Assembly: GCF_000316665.1 (NCBI RefSeq)
Contig: NC_019678.1
Location: 3,968,001-4,032,000, forward strand
DNA from: Rivularia sp. PCC 7116
GTDB lineage: Bacteria > Cyanobacteriota > Cyanobacteriia > Cyanobacteriales > Nostocaceae
Reading direction: 5' to 3'
Length of the DNA stretch: 64,000 bases
Shown here: positions 51,649 to 60,682 of the stretch, one piece after another
Layout: the number at the start of each line of letters is the position of its first letter
Position numbering within the stretch: the first letter of the stretch is position 1
Program-made: the position numbers and the translations under genes
Notes under the pieces: generated by a model
What the model was told of the DNA's origin: nothing
What the model saw: only the letters and a program-made list of their open reading frames with translations
Database searches by the model: none

Positions 51649-53139
51649 TCACTTCAATCTTTCAATCAAATGCTCCCCAACCCGCAAAGCGTTGGCGATA
51701 ACCGTTAAAGCGGGGCTGGTTGCAGACATCGAAGGGAAAAAACTGCTGTCAACGACGTAAAGATTATCTATATCATGGGTACGACAGTTAAGGTCGAGGA
51801 CTGAAGTTTTTGCATTTTCTCCGAAGCGACAAGTACCGGATTGATGAGCTACTACTTGAATTGGTGTTTCACCACGGGGATAAATATTTTGTTTGTTTCC
51901 GTCAATGGATTTAAGTACGTCAATCCAACGATAAACTAACCTGTCGTGGGCTTCGGCATTATTGGCTGTATAATCTACATATAATTTTGAGCCTTGAAAA
52001 CGAACGCGGTTTTTAGGAACTGGTAAATCTTCAGTTTGCAACCACCAACCGATAGAGCGTTTCGCTAACTGTTTTAAACCAAATCCCGGCATCAATTTAG
52101 CAGCAACAGATAATAATGGTGGAGACTCGGCAAAAATCACATCTTGAAGAATACCACCAGAATTTTGAATATGACCCATTGGGTAAGAAAAATTTTCATC
52201 TCCCCAATAAAAATCATTAATATAGCGAGTCCTTTGAAATAATCCAGAATTGGGAGTGTTAGTAATTTGTACTAACGTCGTCATCAACTGCTTCATTAAA
52301 TTACACCCCACAAATTCCGAACTATTTGCTAATCCTTTGGGATGTTTTTCATTCGCAGAACTTAAAAGTAAAGCTGCTGAATTTATCGCTCCACAGGAAA
52401 GAACAATAATATTTCCCATAAACAAATAAGAGCGATCGCCAATTTTTGCTTCTACAGCTTTAACTTCTGTGCCTGAAGGATTGGTATGCAAACCAACAAC
52501 TCTAGCTTTCGTTTTCAGGGTGACATTATCATAGGATTTAATCGTAGGAGAAATTCCCGTATCTTCAGAATCAGTTCTTCCTTGATTACCAACACCGATA
52601 GGAAGGTATGCTGGGTGCAATCCTTTTTTAGCTATACGATTACAAATATCTTCTACTTGGGGTTCGCTATCAACCACCGGAAAGGGAAAATCTTCACTCC
52701 TGGAAGGTTCAGTTAAATCATCGCCAGTTTTACCGTGGACTTGATAGAGTTTTTCAGCTTCAGTGTAGTAAGGTTCAAAATCCTTATATTTAACTTCCCA
52801 TTCTGGAGAAACACCATCTTGATGCTGAATCTTCTCAAAATCCTTTTCTCGCATTCTTTGCAGCACACCACTATAAATTTTGGTATTACCACCAACCGAA
52901 TAACTAGTTTGAGGATGAAAAGGCTCACTTTCGCTGTCATACCATTGTTGTGGCGCATGAAAGTCTTCTTTCTTAAAAACTTCCACCTCAACTAATTCCG
53001 AACTTTCTTTTTCTAAAAAATCTCCTTGTTCCAAAACAAGAATCTTTTTACCAGTAAGTGCTAACTTGTGAGCTAAAGTTCCTCCGCCAGCACCAGTACC
53101 GATAATTATTACATCGTAATTTTGGTCGTCGATAATCAT
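51649..53139 (-). CDS. GMC-family FAD-dependent oxidoreductase
   Basis: This 496-residue flavoprotein has the FAD-binding motif DVIIIGTGAGGGTLAHKLA and VLEQGDF at the N-terminus, the GMC signature region (NIIVLSCGAINSAALLL) and a C-terminal FAD/catalytic part VVDSSFFPSMSATSPALTVI with HQSGTCRFG. GMC enzymes oxidise alcohols, sugars or other hydroxyl groups; the substrate is unknown. It is the last gene of a minus-strand run with ctaC-ctaD-ctaE (102 bases after ctaE). A close paralogue sits in the same place beside the second ctaE-ctaD set, so it may donate electrons to, or be regulated with, the oxidase. Confidence 0.88.
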   Translation of the reverse strand: MIIDDQNYDVIIIGTGAGGGTLAHKLALTGKKILVLEQGDFLEKESSELVEVEVFKKEDFHAPQQWYDSESEPFHPQTSYSVGGNTKIYSGVLQRMREKDFEKIQHQDGVSPEWEVKYKDFEPYYTEAEKLYQVHGKTGDDLTEPSRSEDFPFPVVDSEPQVEDICNRIAKKGLHPAYLPIGVGNQGRTDSEDTGISPTIKSYDNVTLKTKARVVGLHTNPSGTEVKAVEAKIGDRSYLFMGNIIVLSCGAINSAALLLSSANEKHPKGLANSSEFVGCNLMKQLMTTLVQITNTPNSGLFQRTRYINDFYWGDENFSYPMGHIQNSGGILQDVIFAESPPLLSVAAKLMPGFGLKQLAKRSIGWWLQTEDLPVPKNRVRFQGSKLYVDYTANNAEAHDRLVYRWIDVLKSIDGNKQNIYPRGETPIQVVAHQSGTCRFGENAKTSVLDLNCRTHDIDNLYVVDSSFFPSMSATSPALTVIANALRVGEHLIERLK

Positions 53140-53241
53140 TTTTAATAGTTAGTTGTTAGTTGATAGTTGTTAGTTAATTAACTGTTAACTGTTAACTGTT
53201 CACTGTTAACTGTTCACTGTTCACTGTTCACTGTTCACTGT
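53140..53241. repeat. GTTAGTT and TTCACTG heptamer array
   Basis: The gap between ctaE and the GMC gene is filled by GTTAGTT/AACTGTT then TTCACTG heptamers running almost to the ctaE stop codon. Confidence 0.85.
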
Positions 53242-53886
53242 TCACTGCCAAATATATAAAAGTAGAAACAAAACAATCCAAATCACATCAACAAAGTGCC
53301 AAAATAATGAAGTTGCATCAACTCCATAATGACCGTTTTCATAATTACCGGGAATGAAAGAACGAATCAACATTGTCAACTGCAACAACACACCACTTAA
53401 AACGTGCAAGCCGTGGAATCCTGTTAATAAATAAAACATTCCACCAAATACACCTGATGTGAAGCTGAATTCTAAAGCATTCCATTCAACAGCTTGACCG
53501 TAGAGAAAATAACTACCCATAGCCATTGTTAACAGCCAAAATATACGAAAACCCCAAAGATTATCTTTCTTTAAAAACCTTTCCGCAAAATAAATGACAA
53601 AACTACTGGAAACAAGAATTACTGTATTTATGAATGGTTCTCTAACTTCTAATCCTTCAACACCTGCTGGCAGCCAATCAACAGTTGTGGTTTTATAAAC
53701 AATATATCCAGCGAAAAAACTGAGGAAAATAACGCTTTCCGATAGCAGAAAAACAATGAAGCCAAACATACTATTGCCTTCTTCATCATGCTCGTGTTCC
53801 GCTAAATTTTCATTATTTGCTAACTCTAATTCTTGTAATGAATTCTCATCTTTTAACTGCATTGCTTCACCGTCTATAGTACTCAT
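53242..53886 (-). CDS. ctaE: haem-copper oxidase subunit III
   Basis: This 214-residue membrane protein has five helices typical of short cyanobacterial CoxC/CtaE: FGFIVFLLSESVIFLSFFAG, INTVILVSSSFVIYFAE, FWLLTMAMGSYFLYGQ, GGMFYLLTGFHGLHVLSG and SLFWHFVDVIWIVLFLLLY, after an acidic N-terminus (NLAEHEHDEEGN). Subunit III stabilises the oxidase and its proton uptake. It is downstream of ctaD by 115 bases. Its paralogue at 62790-63434 is nearly colinear throughout. Confidence 0.93.
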   Translation of the reverse strand: MSTIDGEAMQLKDENSLQELELANNENLAEHEHDEEGNSMFGFIVFLLSESVIFLSFFAGYIVYKTTTVDWLPAGVEGLEVREPFINTVILVSSSFVIYFAERFLKKDNLWGFRIFWLLTMAMGSYFLYGQAVEWNALEFSFTSGVFGGMFYLLTGFHGLHVLSGVLLQLTMLIRSFIPGNYENGHYGVDATSLFWHFVDVIWIVLFLLLYIWQ

Positions 53887-54001
53887 AATAATAAAGGTAA
53901 TGGGTAATGGGTAATGGGTAAGAAGTAGGAGTGAGGAGTTTAAAGTTAAGAATTAATAGTTTTGAATTATTTCTATCCCCTCTCCCCCTTCTACCCCCTC
54001 T

Positions 54002-55687
54002 CTAATTAAGCTCAGAAGGATTAGCTACTAACTTCTCTGGTGTTGATTTTCCATAACCGTAGGGTTCCTCCATCACAATCGGAAGTTGTTTTTCAAAGTT
54101 TTCTACAGGTGGTGGTGAAGAAACTAACCATTCCAAGCCAATGGCACGAAACGGATTGTCTGGTGCTTTCTTGCCGTCAACCCAAGAACTAATAACGTTA
54201 AGTAAAAACGGTAACGTAGACATTCCCAACACAAATCCACCAATACTAGCAATTACATTCCAAAAAGCAAATTCTGGGTCGTAAGAAGCTACTCGTCTTG
54301 GCATTCCTTGCAGTCCTAAAGGATGCATGGGAAAGAAGTTGAGGTTTGCACCGATGAAGGTTAACCAAAAGTGCAGTTTACCCAAACCTTCGTAATACAT
54401 TCTTCCTGTCATTTTAGGGAACCAATGGTACAAAGCAGCATAAACACCCATCACTGTTGCACCATAAATCACATAATGGAAGTGACCGACTACGAAGTAG
54501 GTATTATTAACGTGAATATCAACGGGAACCGCAGCAAGCATAATACCCGTAATCCCAGAAAATACGAACATCACCAATCCACCCAAAGCGAATAACATTG
54601 GTGTGTCAAGACGTAACTTTCCTCCCCAAATTGTCCCCACCCAAGCAAATACTTTTATTCCAGTGGGCACAGAAATCAACATTGTAGAGAACATGAATAG
54701 CATCCGCATCCAACCAGGAGTACCGCTAGCAAACATGTGGTGAACCCAAACCACAGCGCTCAATCCCGTGATAATCAGCGATGAAACTGCTACTACTTTG
54801 TAACCAAATAAAGGTTTGCGGGAATAAACTGGAAATACTTCCGAAAAAATTCCAAATACTGGCAGTATAATTACGTAAACAGCAGGATGGGAATAGAACC
54901 AGAAAAAGTGCTGATACAATACCGGGTCGCCACCTTTCGCGGGGTCAAAGAAACTGGTTCCTACAGATAAATCAAACAATAACATTACCGCACCAGCAGT
55001 CAGCGCAGGCAATCCAAACAGTTGAATCATCTGGGCGCTTAATACCGTCCACACATAGGCAGGCATTTTGAAGAAACCCATTCCCGGCGCTCTCATACGG
55101 AAAATTGTAGTCACAATATTTACCGCACCCAAAATCGAAGATATCCCCGATAATGCTACAGCTATCAACCACAGGAATTGTCCGTTGAACAAAATACCCG
55201 CAGGATTTTGAGTACTTACCGGTGGGTAAGACCACCAGCCAGATTGAGCGGGACCACCAGGAACCAAGAAACTCGCCATCAGTATAGTTCCAAACACTGG
55301 AACCATCCAAAAGGCAAGAGCATTGAGACGAGGAAACGCCATATCACGCGCCCCAATCTGTAAAGGTACGAGGTAGTTTGCCAAACCAGCCAGCACCGGG
55401 AAAGTCCACATAAACAGCATTATCGTACCGTGCATGGTAAACATGGCATTATAAACGGTACGGTCAACAAGATCGGATTCAGGAGTGATTAATTCACCCC
55501 GAATAATCATCGCGAAAATGCCGCCAATCAGGAAAAATATGAAGGCAGTAACGATATATTGAATACCTATTACTTTGTGGTCGGTACTAAAAGTAAAATA
55601 AGTTTTCCAAGTCGTCGGTGGATGATGATGTCCTTCATGATGTTGCCCTTGAGCAACTTCAGTATTTGTAGGTTTGGTACTAGTCAT
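54002..55687 (-). CDS. ctaD: haem-copper oxidase subunit I
   Basis: This 561-residue catalytic subunit has 12 helices and all metal ligands: FTMHGTIMLFMW (low-spin haem His), FYSHPAVYVIILP (CuB His with the cross-linked Tyr), WVHHMF (CuB His pair) and VGHFHYVIYG (haem His pair). The YSHPAVY form lacks the channel Glu (HPEVY) of the A1 type, so it is an A2-type oxidase. Together with subunit II lacking CuA this suggests a quinol-type, ARTO/Cox3-like enzyme. Its N-terminus has a His-rich stretch (GQHHEGHHHPPTTW). It lies between ctaC and ctaE. Confidence 0.95.
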   Translation of the reverse strand: MTSTKPTNTEVAQGQHHEGHHHPPTTWKTYFTFSTDHKVIGIQYIVTAFIFFLIGGIFAMIIRGELITPESDLVDRTVYNAMFTMHGTIMLFMWTFPVLAGLANYLVPLQIGARDMAFPRLNALAFWMVPVFGTILMASFLVPGGPAQSGWWSYPPVSTQNPAGILFNGQFLWLIAVALSGISSILGAVNIVTTIFRMRAPGMGFFKMPAYVWTVLSAQMIQLFGLPALTAGAVMLLFDLSVGTSFFDPAKGGDPVLYQHFFWFYSHPAVYVIILPVFGIFSEVFPVYSRKPLFGYKVVAVSSLIITGLSAVVWVHHMFASGTPGWMRMLFMFSTMLISVPTGIKVFAWVGTIWGGKLRLDTPMLFALGGLVMFVFSGITGIMLAAVPVDIHVNNTYFVVGHFHYVIYGATVMGVYAALYHWFPKMTGRMYYEGLGKLHFWLTFIGANLNFFPMHPLGLQGMPRRVASYDPEFAFWNVIASIGGFVLGMSTLPFLLNVISSWVDGKKAPDNPFRAIGLEWLVSSPPPVENFEKQLPIVMEEPYGYGKSTPEKLVANPSELN

Positions 55688-55748
55688 TTAGATTTTGGAT
55701 TTACGATTTTAGATTTTAGATAACTGCTCACTGCTCACTGATAACTGA

Positions 55749-56636
55749 TTAATCGTGATAATTAACAACAGGAGGCTCTGCTGGTTTAACTGTTGCCCAA
55801 CTAGTATTAATTGCCTTATCGGATTTACTGGTATATTCAGCTACTGCTTGATTGTATGCGGCGGATGGTTCGCGGTTTTGAGCAACTTTTAGCCATTCTT
55901 GATATTTTTCTGGGGATTCAACAACTACATCAGCCTGCATTGCTGCGAAGTAAGTTCCACTATATTGAGAATCCCGGAGTCTATATTTACCTTCAAGAAT
56001 GGGAGTAAATTGAAAATTGATTATTTCACCAGGAATTACATCTTGCTTTACCCGGAATGCGGGAATATAAAAACCGTGAATAACGTCTTCTGATTGCAAT
56101 GTTAAATAAGCTGGTTTGTTTACGGGTAAATGTAGTTCGGTACTGCTAATATTTTGCTGTGGATAATTAAAAATCCAAGCCCACTGTTTAGATATAACTT
56201 CGATTTTTTCTGAATCCTTAATCGGTGGTGCAACCTCCGGATTTATCTTCATAGACATATGTTGATTTTGTATAGAACCAAGAATAGACATTTGGTCGTA
56301 AACTTGGTAGCTATAAACACCAATCCAAATCACTAAAACAAATGGAATTGCCGTCCAAACTACTTCTAAAGTAATATTACCTTCTATAGCAGGGCCATCG
56401 CTAACATCGTACTTTCCCGCACGATTAAATATTATTGAATATACTATTGCTGCCGTAACCCCTAAAAAGATAAATGCTCCCAGCGTCACCAAAAAACTGA
56501 ATAAATCATCTACTAATAGAGATTGAGCAGTAGCTTGCGGAGGAAGCCAAGAATAAGCCTGTTGTCCAATCCATAGACTAACAACAGCTAAAATAATTGC
56601 ACTGACAATTATTGATAAAATATCGCGTATTTTCAT
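55749..56636 (-). CDS. ctaC: haem-copper oxidase subunit II lacking CuA site (ARTO type)
   Basis: This 295-residue protein has two N-terminal membrane helices (about 8-28 and 44-68) and a periplasmic cupredoxin domain. The region that in cytochrome c oxidases carries the CuA ligands (Cys-x3-Cys-x3-His-x2-Met) reads DSQYSGTYFAAM here (about residues 219-232): both cysteines and the histidine are replaced, while VIHGFYIPAFRVKQDVIPG keeps the first His. Without CuA it cannot accept electrons from cytochrome c in the normal way, the hallmark of the cyanobacterial alternative respiratory terminal oxidase (quinol oxidase). It precedes ctaD by 61 bases and follows two DUF2231 genes. Confidence 0.92.
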   Translation of the reverse strand: MKIRDILSIIVSAIILAVVSLWIGQQAYSWLPPQATAQSLLVDDLFSFLVTLGAFIFLGVTAAIVYSIIFNRAGKYDVSDGPAIEGNITLEVVWTAIPFVLVIWIGVYSYQVYDQMSILGSIQNQHMSMKINPEVAPPIKDSEKIEVISKQWAWIFNYPQQNISSTELHLPVNKPAYLTLQSEDVIHGFYIPAFRVKQDVIPGEIINFQFTPILEGKYRLRDSQYSGTYFAAMQADVVVESPEKYQEWLKVAQNREPSAAYNQAVAEYTSKSDKAINTSWATVKPAEPPVVNYHD

Positions 56637-56758
56637 AAGTTAGTTGTTAGTTTTTAGTTGATAATTGTTAGTAGTTAGTAATTGATTGATAGTTGGTAGT
56701 CACTAATAATAATCCAATCCGTGAAATCAGTGAAATCCATCTAATCCGTGATAGTTGT
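56637..56758. repeat. TTAGTTG heptamers and CAGTGAAATC repeats
   Basis: GTTAGTT/GTAGTTA heptamers are followed by an AATCCGTGAAATCAGTGAAATCCATCTAATCCGTGATA unit. The same unit recurs at about 62752-62788 before the second ctaE stop. Confidence 0.7.
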
Positions 56759-57358
56759 TTACTTCAATAAAGTATTGGGGTCTTGTCCCAATCGCAATAA
56801 ATTATCTGCGGTATTATGTATGCCAAATTCACCAGCCATGTGCGCTCCTAATGTTCCATGAACGTACATTAAGAACATAATAAATAATCCAACAAACACG
56901 TAACTAAATTGGACTTGTAAACCTCTATCTTTACGCCAAACAAATCGTTGATATCCACGCCAAACAGTCATTCCAACAATAAATGCTAATAATACAACAC
57001 CGCCAACACCGTGCCAAAGCATTGTTTCCATAGCTCCCAATCCCCAAGCACTTTTGATTCCAGCTTCTGGGTGTGCCAGCATAATTTCGTAAAAACCTGC
57101 TGCAACTGTAAAAAATGTAATAATGGACGCGGCTAACATATTGTACCAGCCAACATCAAAGAAACCCGAACGAGTTGCTTTAATAGCTAGAAATTTAAAG
57201 ATTGGTTTTTCTAATGTAAAGAATACGCCAACTATATCAAAGGCTATACTAATAATAAATAATCCCAATGTTAGATGCACTAAATTAGGATGAATTGGGA
57301 TAGAATAAGGTAATCCATTCGCTCCTAAATCTAACTGATTAATTAATTCAGAATTCAT
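56759..57358 (-). CDS. DUF2231 membrane protein
   Basis: This 199-residue protein has a conserved HPNLVHLTLGLFIISI entry helix and four to five membrane segments, including ETMLWHGVGGVVLLAFIVG and YVFVGLFIMFLMYVHGTLGAHM. Several His lie near the membrane faces, so haem or metal binding is possible; the DUF2231 family has no firm function. Its ATG overlaps the stop of the upstream DUF2231 gene by one base (TAATG), and ctaC follows, placing it in the oxidase operon. Confidence 0.85.
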   Translation of the reverse strand: MNSELINQLDLGANGLPYSIPIHPNLVHLTLGLFIISIAFDIVGVFFTLEKPIFKFLAIKATRSGFFDVGWYNMLAASIITFFTVAAGFYEIMLAHPEAGIKSAWGLGAMETMLWHGVGGVVLLAFIVGMTVWRGYQRFVWRKDRGLQVQFSYVFVGLFIMFLMYVHGTLGAHMAGEFGIHNTADNLLRLGQDPNTLLK

Positions 57359-57858
57359 TATAAAACCCCCTCTTTCACAGCTTCAACAACTGGACTTGTG
57401 TGCAATCCATAGACCCAAACAAGTTTATCTCCGAGATATACCTGAAAACATACTAAAACGGTTAAAAGTACTCCTACACCTAAATAAGAAATAGGAATAC
57501 TTTGAGAATCGCGCAAACGAATGACATATCGCCATCCCGTTATTGCTGCAATAATTCCCGAGAGCGACCAACCAATTAAAGTATGTAAGTTCAGAACTGG
57601 TTCGACAGCGTCATAAGCTAATGCCAAACCCGCTTCTATTTGACCAAAAATAATTGCGATAAATATCGAAATAGTTGCGAAAAACATATTCCACCAACTC
57701 ACCTCGAAAAGTCGAGAATTTTTCGTAAAATAGCCGATAATATCGCAGAAAAATGCGAATAAAACCATCGCAATCACAAAGTGAACCACAATGGGATGAA
57801 TTGTATCTGGATAGGGCAAATTATGCTCGTTTAAAGCTGGAAGAAGATTCTCAAACAT
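57358..57858 (-). CDS. DUF2231 membrane protein, first gene of the oxidase cluster
   Basis: I place the start at ATG 57858 (166 residues, MFENLLPALNEHNLPYPDT) because GAGGGG lies just upstream and the frame's earlier codons to 57921 (MLRLKRKYQHEEF) are not typical of the family. TIHPIVVHFVIAMVLFAFF and LHTLIGWSLSGIIAAITGW define a DUF2231 fold with four helices. It is translationally coupled to the second DUF2231 gene and heads the ctaC-D-E-GMC run. An NtcA-type palindrome lies about 100 bases upstream. Confidence 0.83.
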   Translation of the reverse strand: MFENLLPALNEHNLPYPDTIHPIVVHFVIAMVLFAFFCDIIGYFTKNSRLFEVSWWNMFFATISIFIAIIFGQIEAGLALAYDAVEPVLNLHTLIGWSLSGIIAAITGWRYVIRLRDSQSIPISYLGVGVLLTVLVCFQVYLGDKLVWVYGLHTSPVVEAVKEGVL

Positions 57859-58378
57859 TGTGTTCCCCTCTACATTAATAGCAAATTCTTCATGCTGATA
57901 TTTTCGCTTCAATCTTAGCAATAATACGCGACTTTGATATAAAATGTCTTAATTGTACGCAATTATACGGAAACGGTTATATTTTATTGTTATTTGTAGT
58001 TTTTTTTCTTTAAATATAGATTAATTTAATAATGACAACTTGTCATAATTAAGTATCAATAATTTTCCCTAAATACTGGATGTAGACCTTGAATGATGTT
58101 TGGTAAACCCAATAAAATTTATACTTCAAATAAATTACGGTTTTTCTTGTTGACTGAATTATATAATTTGGAATAAATTCAGTTTTTAGTCGGCATTGTT
58201 TAGATGTATACATTGTATCTGAATAATTGTGTATAAAAATAACATTTAAGTAGAAAATAAAATATTTTAACCTATGACTAATAAATATCTAAGTGTGTGC
58301 GATCGCCCCTGACATTTAATTGATTTGATATCAAACTTAAATTATATCTGAACCCATTTTCTATGAGGTGAATTGGAT
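57859..58378. other. divergent intergenic region (oxidase cluster / amidase)
   Basis: About 520 AT-rich bases. It holds the NtcA-type site at 57955-57968 on the oxidase side and a HIP1 site near 58301 on the amidase side. No repeats or other coding frames are seen. Confidence 0.5.
57955..57968 (-). promoter_or_regulatory. candidate NtcA-binding site for the oxidase cluster
   Basis: GTA-N8-TAC (GTACGCAATTATAC on the plus strand) matches the NtcA consensus exactly and lies 97 bases upstream of the first DUF2231 start. A TATTAT box occurs about 28 bases downstream on the minus strand, somewhat more than the usual 22. NtcA control would fit the heterocyst-linked expression known for Cox2/Cox3 oxidases of Anabaena. 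Confidence 0.5.
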
Positions 58379-59137
58379 ATGTATTTTGGAATAGATATCG
58401 GTCATAACTGCCCTCCTAGAGATATAGGAGCAGTATCTGGAAAGCACCGCGAAGATGTTTACACTAAGCAAGTCGGTGAATTAGTTATTAGTAAGCTCAA
58501 ACACAGAGGGCATCTTGCTGTGTCCGTTACTCCAAGAAGAGCTTACAGTGTTGGTAATTCTCTAATTCAGAGAGCAAGAAGAGCGAATTGGTTGAGAGTT
58601 GATTATTTTGTTTCTATTCACTTCAATGCTGCTGGGAATAGAAGTGCCGGTGGTACTGAAATATTTGTTTATAACTACCATAGTTCCGCTAGAACTTTAG
58701 CTCAAGCAGTACTCGACAAGATAGTTGCTTTAGGCTTCAGAAACCGAAAAGTTAAGACTGCTAATTTCGCGGTACTCAAGTACACGAATATGCCTGCGAT
58801 ATTGATTGAGTGCTGTTTTCTGACGAATGATGAAGATATGAAATTGTTTGATGCCGAGAAGATGGCAACAGCAATAGTTGATGGTTTAGTAGGTAAAGAT
58901 GAGGAAGAAGGTATTCAGGGTGTTCTGAATGTCAAGGTGAATACTTTTGCTAAGCCTTCTACAGTTCAATCTAGAAGTATACCCAATCAAGAATTATACA
59001 ATTTAGAAGTTGGAAAATATAAAGGAAGATTGCTTGCTGATGAAGAAGCTCATTACTTAGTAGAGTTAGAGCAAGAAATTGGCGAGCGCAAAGTTCATTA
59101 TATTTATTCGGGACACGCTGAATTTATTGCTGATTAA
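58379..59137 (+). CDS. N-acetylmuramoyl-L-alanine amidase (Amidase_3)
   Basis: I start at ATG 58379 (252 residues) because GAGGTG lies eight bases upstream; a TTG two codons earlier is less likely. The Amidase_3 fold is clear: IDIGHNCPPRDIGA (first zinc His), the HRED Glu, FVSIHFNAAGNRSAGG (second zinc His) and AILIECCFLTNDEDM (catalytic Glu). It cleaves the amide between MurNAc and the peptide stem. No signal peptide is present, so it would need holin-like or non-Sec export, as for phage-type endolysins; a gas-vesicle or tailocin link cannot be excluded. The C-terminal 70 residues (after about 180) are a short extra domain of unknown type. Confidence 0.88.
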   Translation: MYFGIDIGHNCPPRDIGAVSGKHREDVYTKQVGELVISKLKHRGHLAVSVTPRRAYSVGNSLIQRARRANWLRVDYFVSIHFNAAGNRSAGGTEIFVYNYHSSARTLAQAVLDKIVALGFRNRKVKTANFAVLKYTNMPAILIECCFLTNDEDMKLFDAEKMATAIVDGLVGKDEEEGIQGVLNVKVNTFAKPSTVQSRSIPNQELYNLEVGKYKGRLLADEEAHYLVELEQEIGERKVHYIYSGHAEFIAD

Positions 59138-59727
59138 AACAGCTATTCAAAATTCATTTGTTAAGAGATAATATGACCTGTGTTACATGAAGATAAACAC
59201 AGGTTTTTTTATGAATGTCTCGTATTTAAATTCATTTATTGGAAAAATAAACAGCGAGTTTATACAAAAAATATAGTTATAACACTGAGTTATATCAAGT
59301 CCGGGTAATTAGTTATAATATAAAACTTCCGAAGCTTTTAAATTTCAATATCTCAGCGTCAATTTTATCGTAAGTGTTCAAGCGGACATAATATTATTAA
59401 AAGGTTAATTTAAAACAAAGATAGCAATATAAAAATGTTAAAGTAAAACTTATCAAGTTAAACATGAAAAATAGATTATATATTTTTACTATTGAAAATA
59501 GTGCCTTGTAGAGGGGTTTTGCTTGTATAGCTAAACCAATTTCCGGCTATGGTTCCCCGACAGTACGGCAACTGGCAAGTGATTTAAATCCCTATGGTTG
59601 TACATTAAATTCGACTTTAAAACATTCTCTAAAACCTAAACAATTATTTTTTACTAAATGTTGTGATAACAGCTTGATACTTACGTGTTATTACGCAAAT
59701 ATAGATTGGTGTTCTTAATCAAAAAGA
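59138..59727. other. intergenic region with terminator and unexplained open frame
   Basis: About 590 bases. After the amidase terminator (59176-59210) the sequence is AT-rich to about 59500. Bases 59512-59719 are an open plus-strand frame without a normal start that reads IAKPISGYGSPTVRQLASDL and looks like a gene remnant, but I cannot name it. Confidence 0.4.
59176..59210 (+). terminator. rho-independent terminator of amidase
   Basis: The perfect 9-bp stem ACCTGTGTT / AACACAGGT has an 11-base loop and a run of seven T, 39 bases after the stop. Confidence 0.9.
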
Positions 59728-60513
59728 ATGATGAATCAATCAATTTTTGTAGGATTTTTAAGTACCTTTTTACCTATGTTTGCTATTGCTAATCCCATTG
59801 GCGCAGTACCAGTTTTTCTTAGTTTGTTAAAGTCTCCAGAAAAACCAACAGAACCCCCAGAACCGAGGAGAATGCCAGATGAAAGTGAAGAACATTATCA
59901 ACTAAAAAGATCTGAATTAAAAGCCTACGAGATCAAGTATCAACAATATCTCGAAGAATGCAAGAAATACAAACAGCATAGCCGTGAGCAAGCGAAACAG
60001 ACAGCTATATTTGTATTTATAGTTTTGGCAGTTTTTCTATTTGGAGGTAAAGCAATTCTAGAACATTTCGATATTTCTTTAGGAGTGTTACGAATTGCAG
60101 GAGGTATTATTGTTGCTAAGATTGGCTGGACTTTGGCAGTTGCTAATACAACATTGACAAAGGAAGAGAAAGAAGCTGCTCAGGCAAAAGATAATATTTC
60201 TTTTACACCAATGGCTATTCCTATGATTAGTGGTCCTGGAGCTATTAGTTTAGTAATTAGCTTAACAGAAGAAGTAAATGAATGGACAGCTTACTTATCT
60301 TCTTTTATGGCAATTGCTTTTCTCTCCTTATTGGTTTGGTTGTGTTTAAGATCGAGTGAATATCTAAATCAAGTAATCGGAGACGATGGCATGGGTGCCT
60401 TGAAACGAGTTTTTGGTTTTTTCGTCTTGGCAATTGCAGTACAATTGATTGTCAATGGCATACTCGGAGTTCTCGAAGCATATCAACAGGTTCTGTTTGC
60501 AGTAGCGAATTAA
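59728..60513 (+). CDS. MarC family membrane protein with long first loop
   Basis: This protein of 261 residues (two adjacent ATGs) has six helices of the MarC/UPF0056 family: LPMFAIANPIGAVPVFLSLL, VLRIAGGIIVAKIGW, PMAIPMISGPGAISLVI and a conserved FGFFVLAIAVQLIVNGILG end. The family is of uncertain function, with some members implicated in small-solute export. Unlike typical members, where helices 1 and 2 are joined by some 15 residues, a charged Pro/Glu/Lys-rich segment of about 55 residues (EKPTEPPEPRRMP... YKQHSREQAKQ) is inserted here. Confidence 0.88.
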   Translation: MMNQSIFVGFLSTFLPMFAIANPIGAVPVFLSLLKSPEKPTEPPEPRRMPDESEEHYQLKRSELKAYEIKYQQYLEECKKYKQHSREQAKQTAIFVFIVLAVFLFGGKAILEHFDISLGVLRIAGGIIVAKIGWTLAVANTTLTKEEKEAAQAKDNISFTPMAIPMISGPGAISLVISLTEEVNEWTAYLSSFMAIAFLSLLVWLCLRSSEYLNQVIGDDGMGALKRVFGFFVLAIAVQLIVNGILGVLEAYQQVLFAVAN

Positions 60514-60682
60514 GCTTAAATTTTATTCTTCGACAAAAACCTTGATTTTTTGTACTGAAGTGGTAGTGTTCTGAAAAATCTCTCAACAATTCCGCAACCT
60601 CTACATTTATCGTTAGTTTAGAATGTCGCTGGTATTACAAAAATCCCACAATTATATTGAAATTTGATGCACTAAAAATAAC

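Noticed and set aside
54371-55363. Frames opposite or out of phase with ctaD
   Set aside because: They overlap a fully conserved oxidase subunit I gene and have no family features.
57859-57921. Longer N-terminus of the first DUF2231 protein
   Set aside because: GAGGGG precedes the internal ATG at 57858 and the extra residues are not typical of the family.
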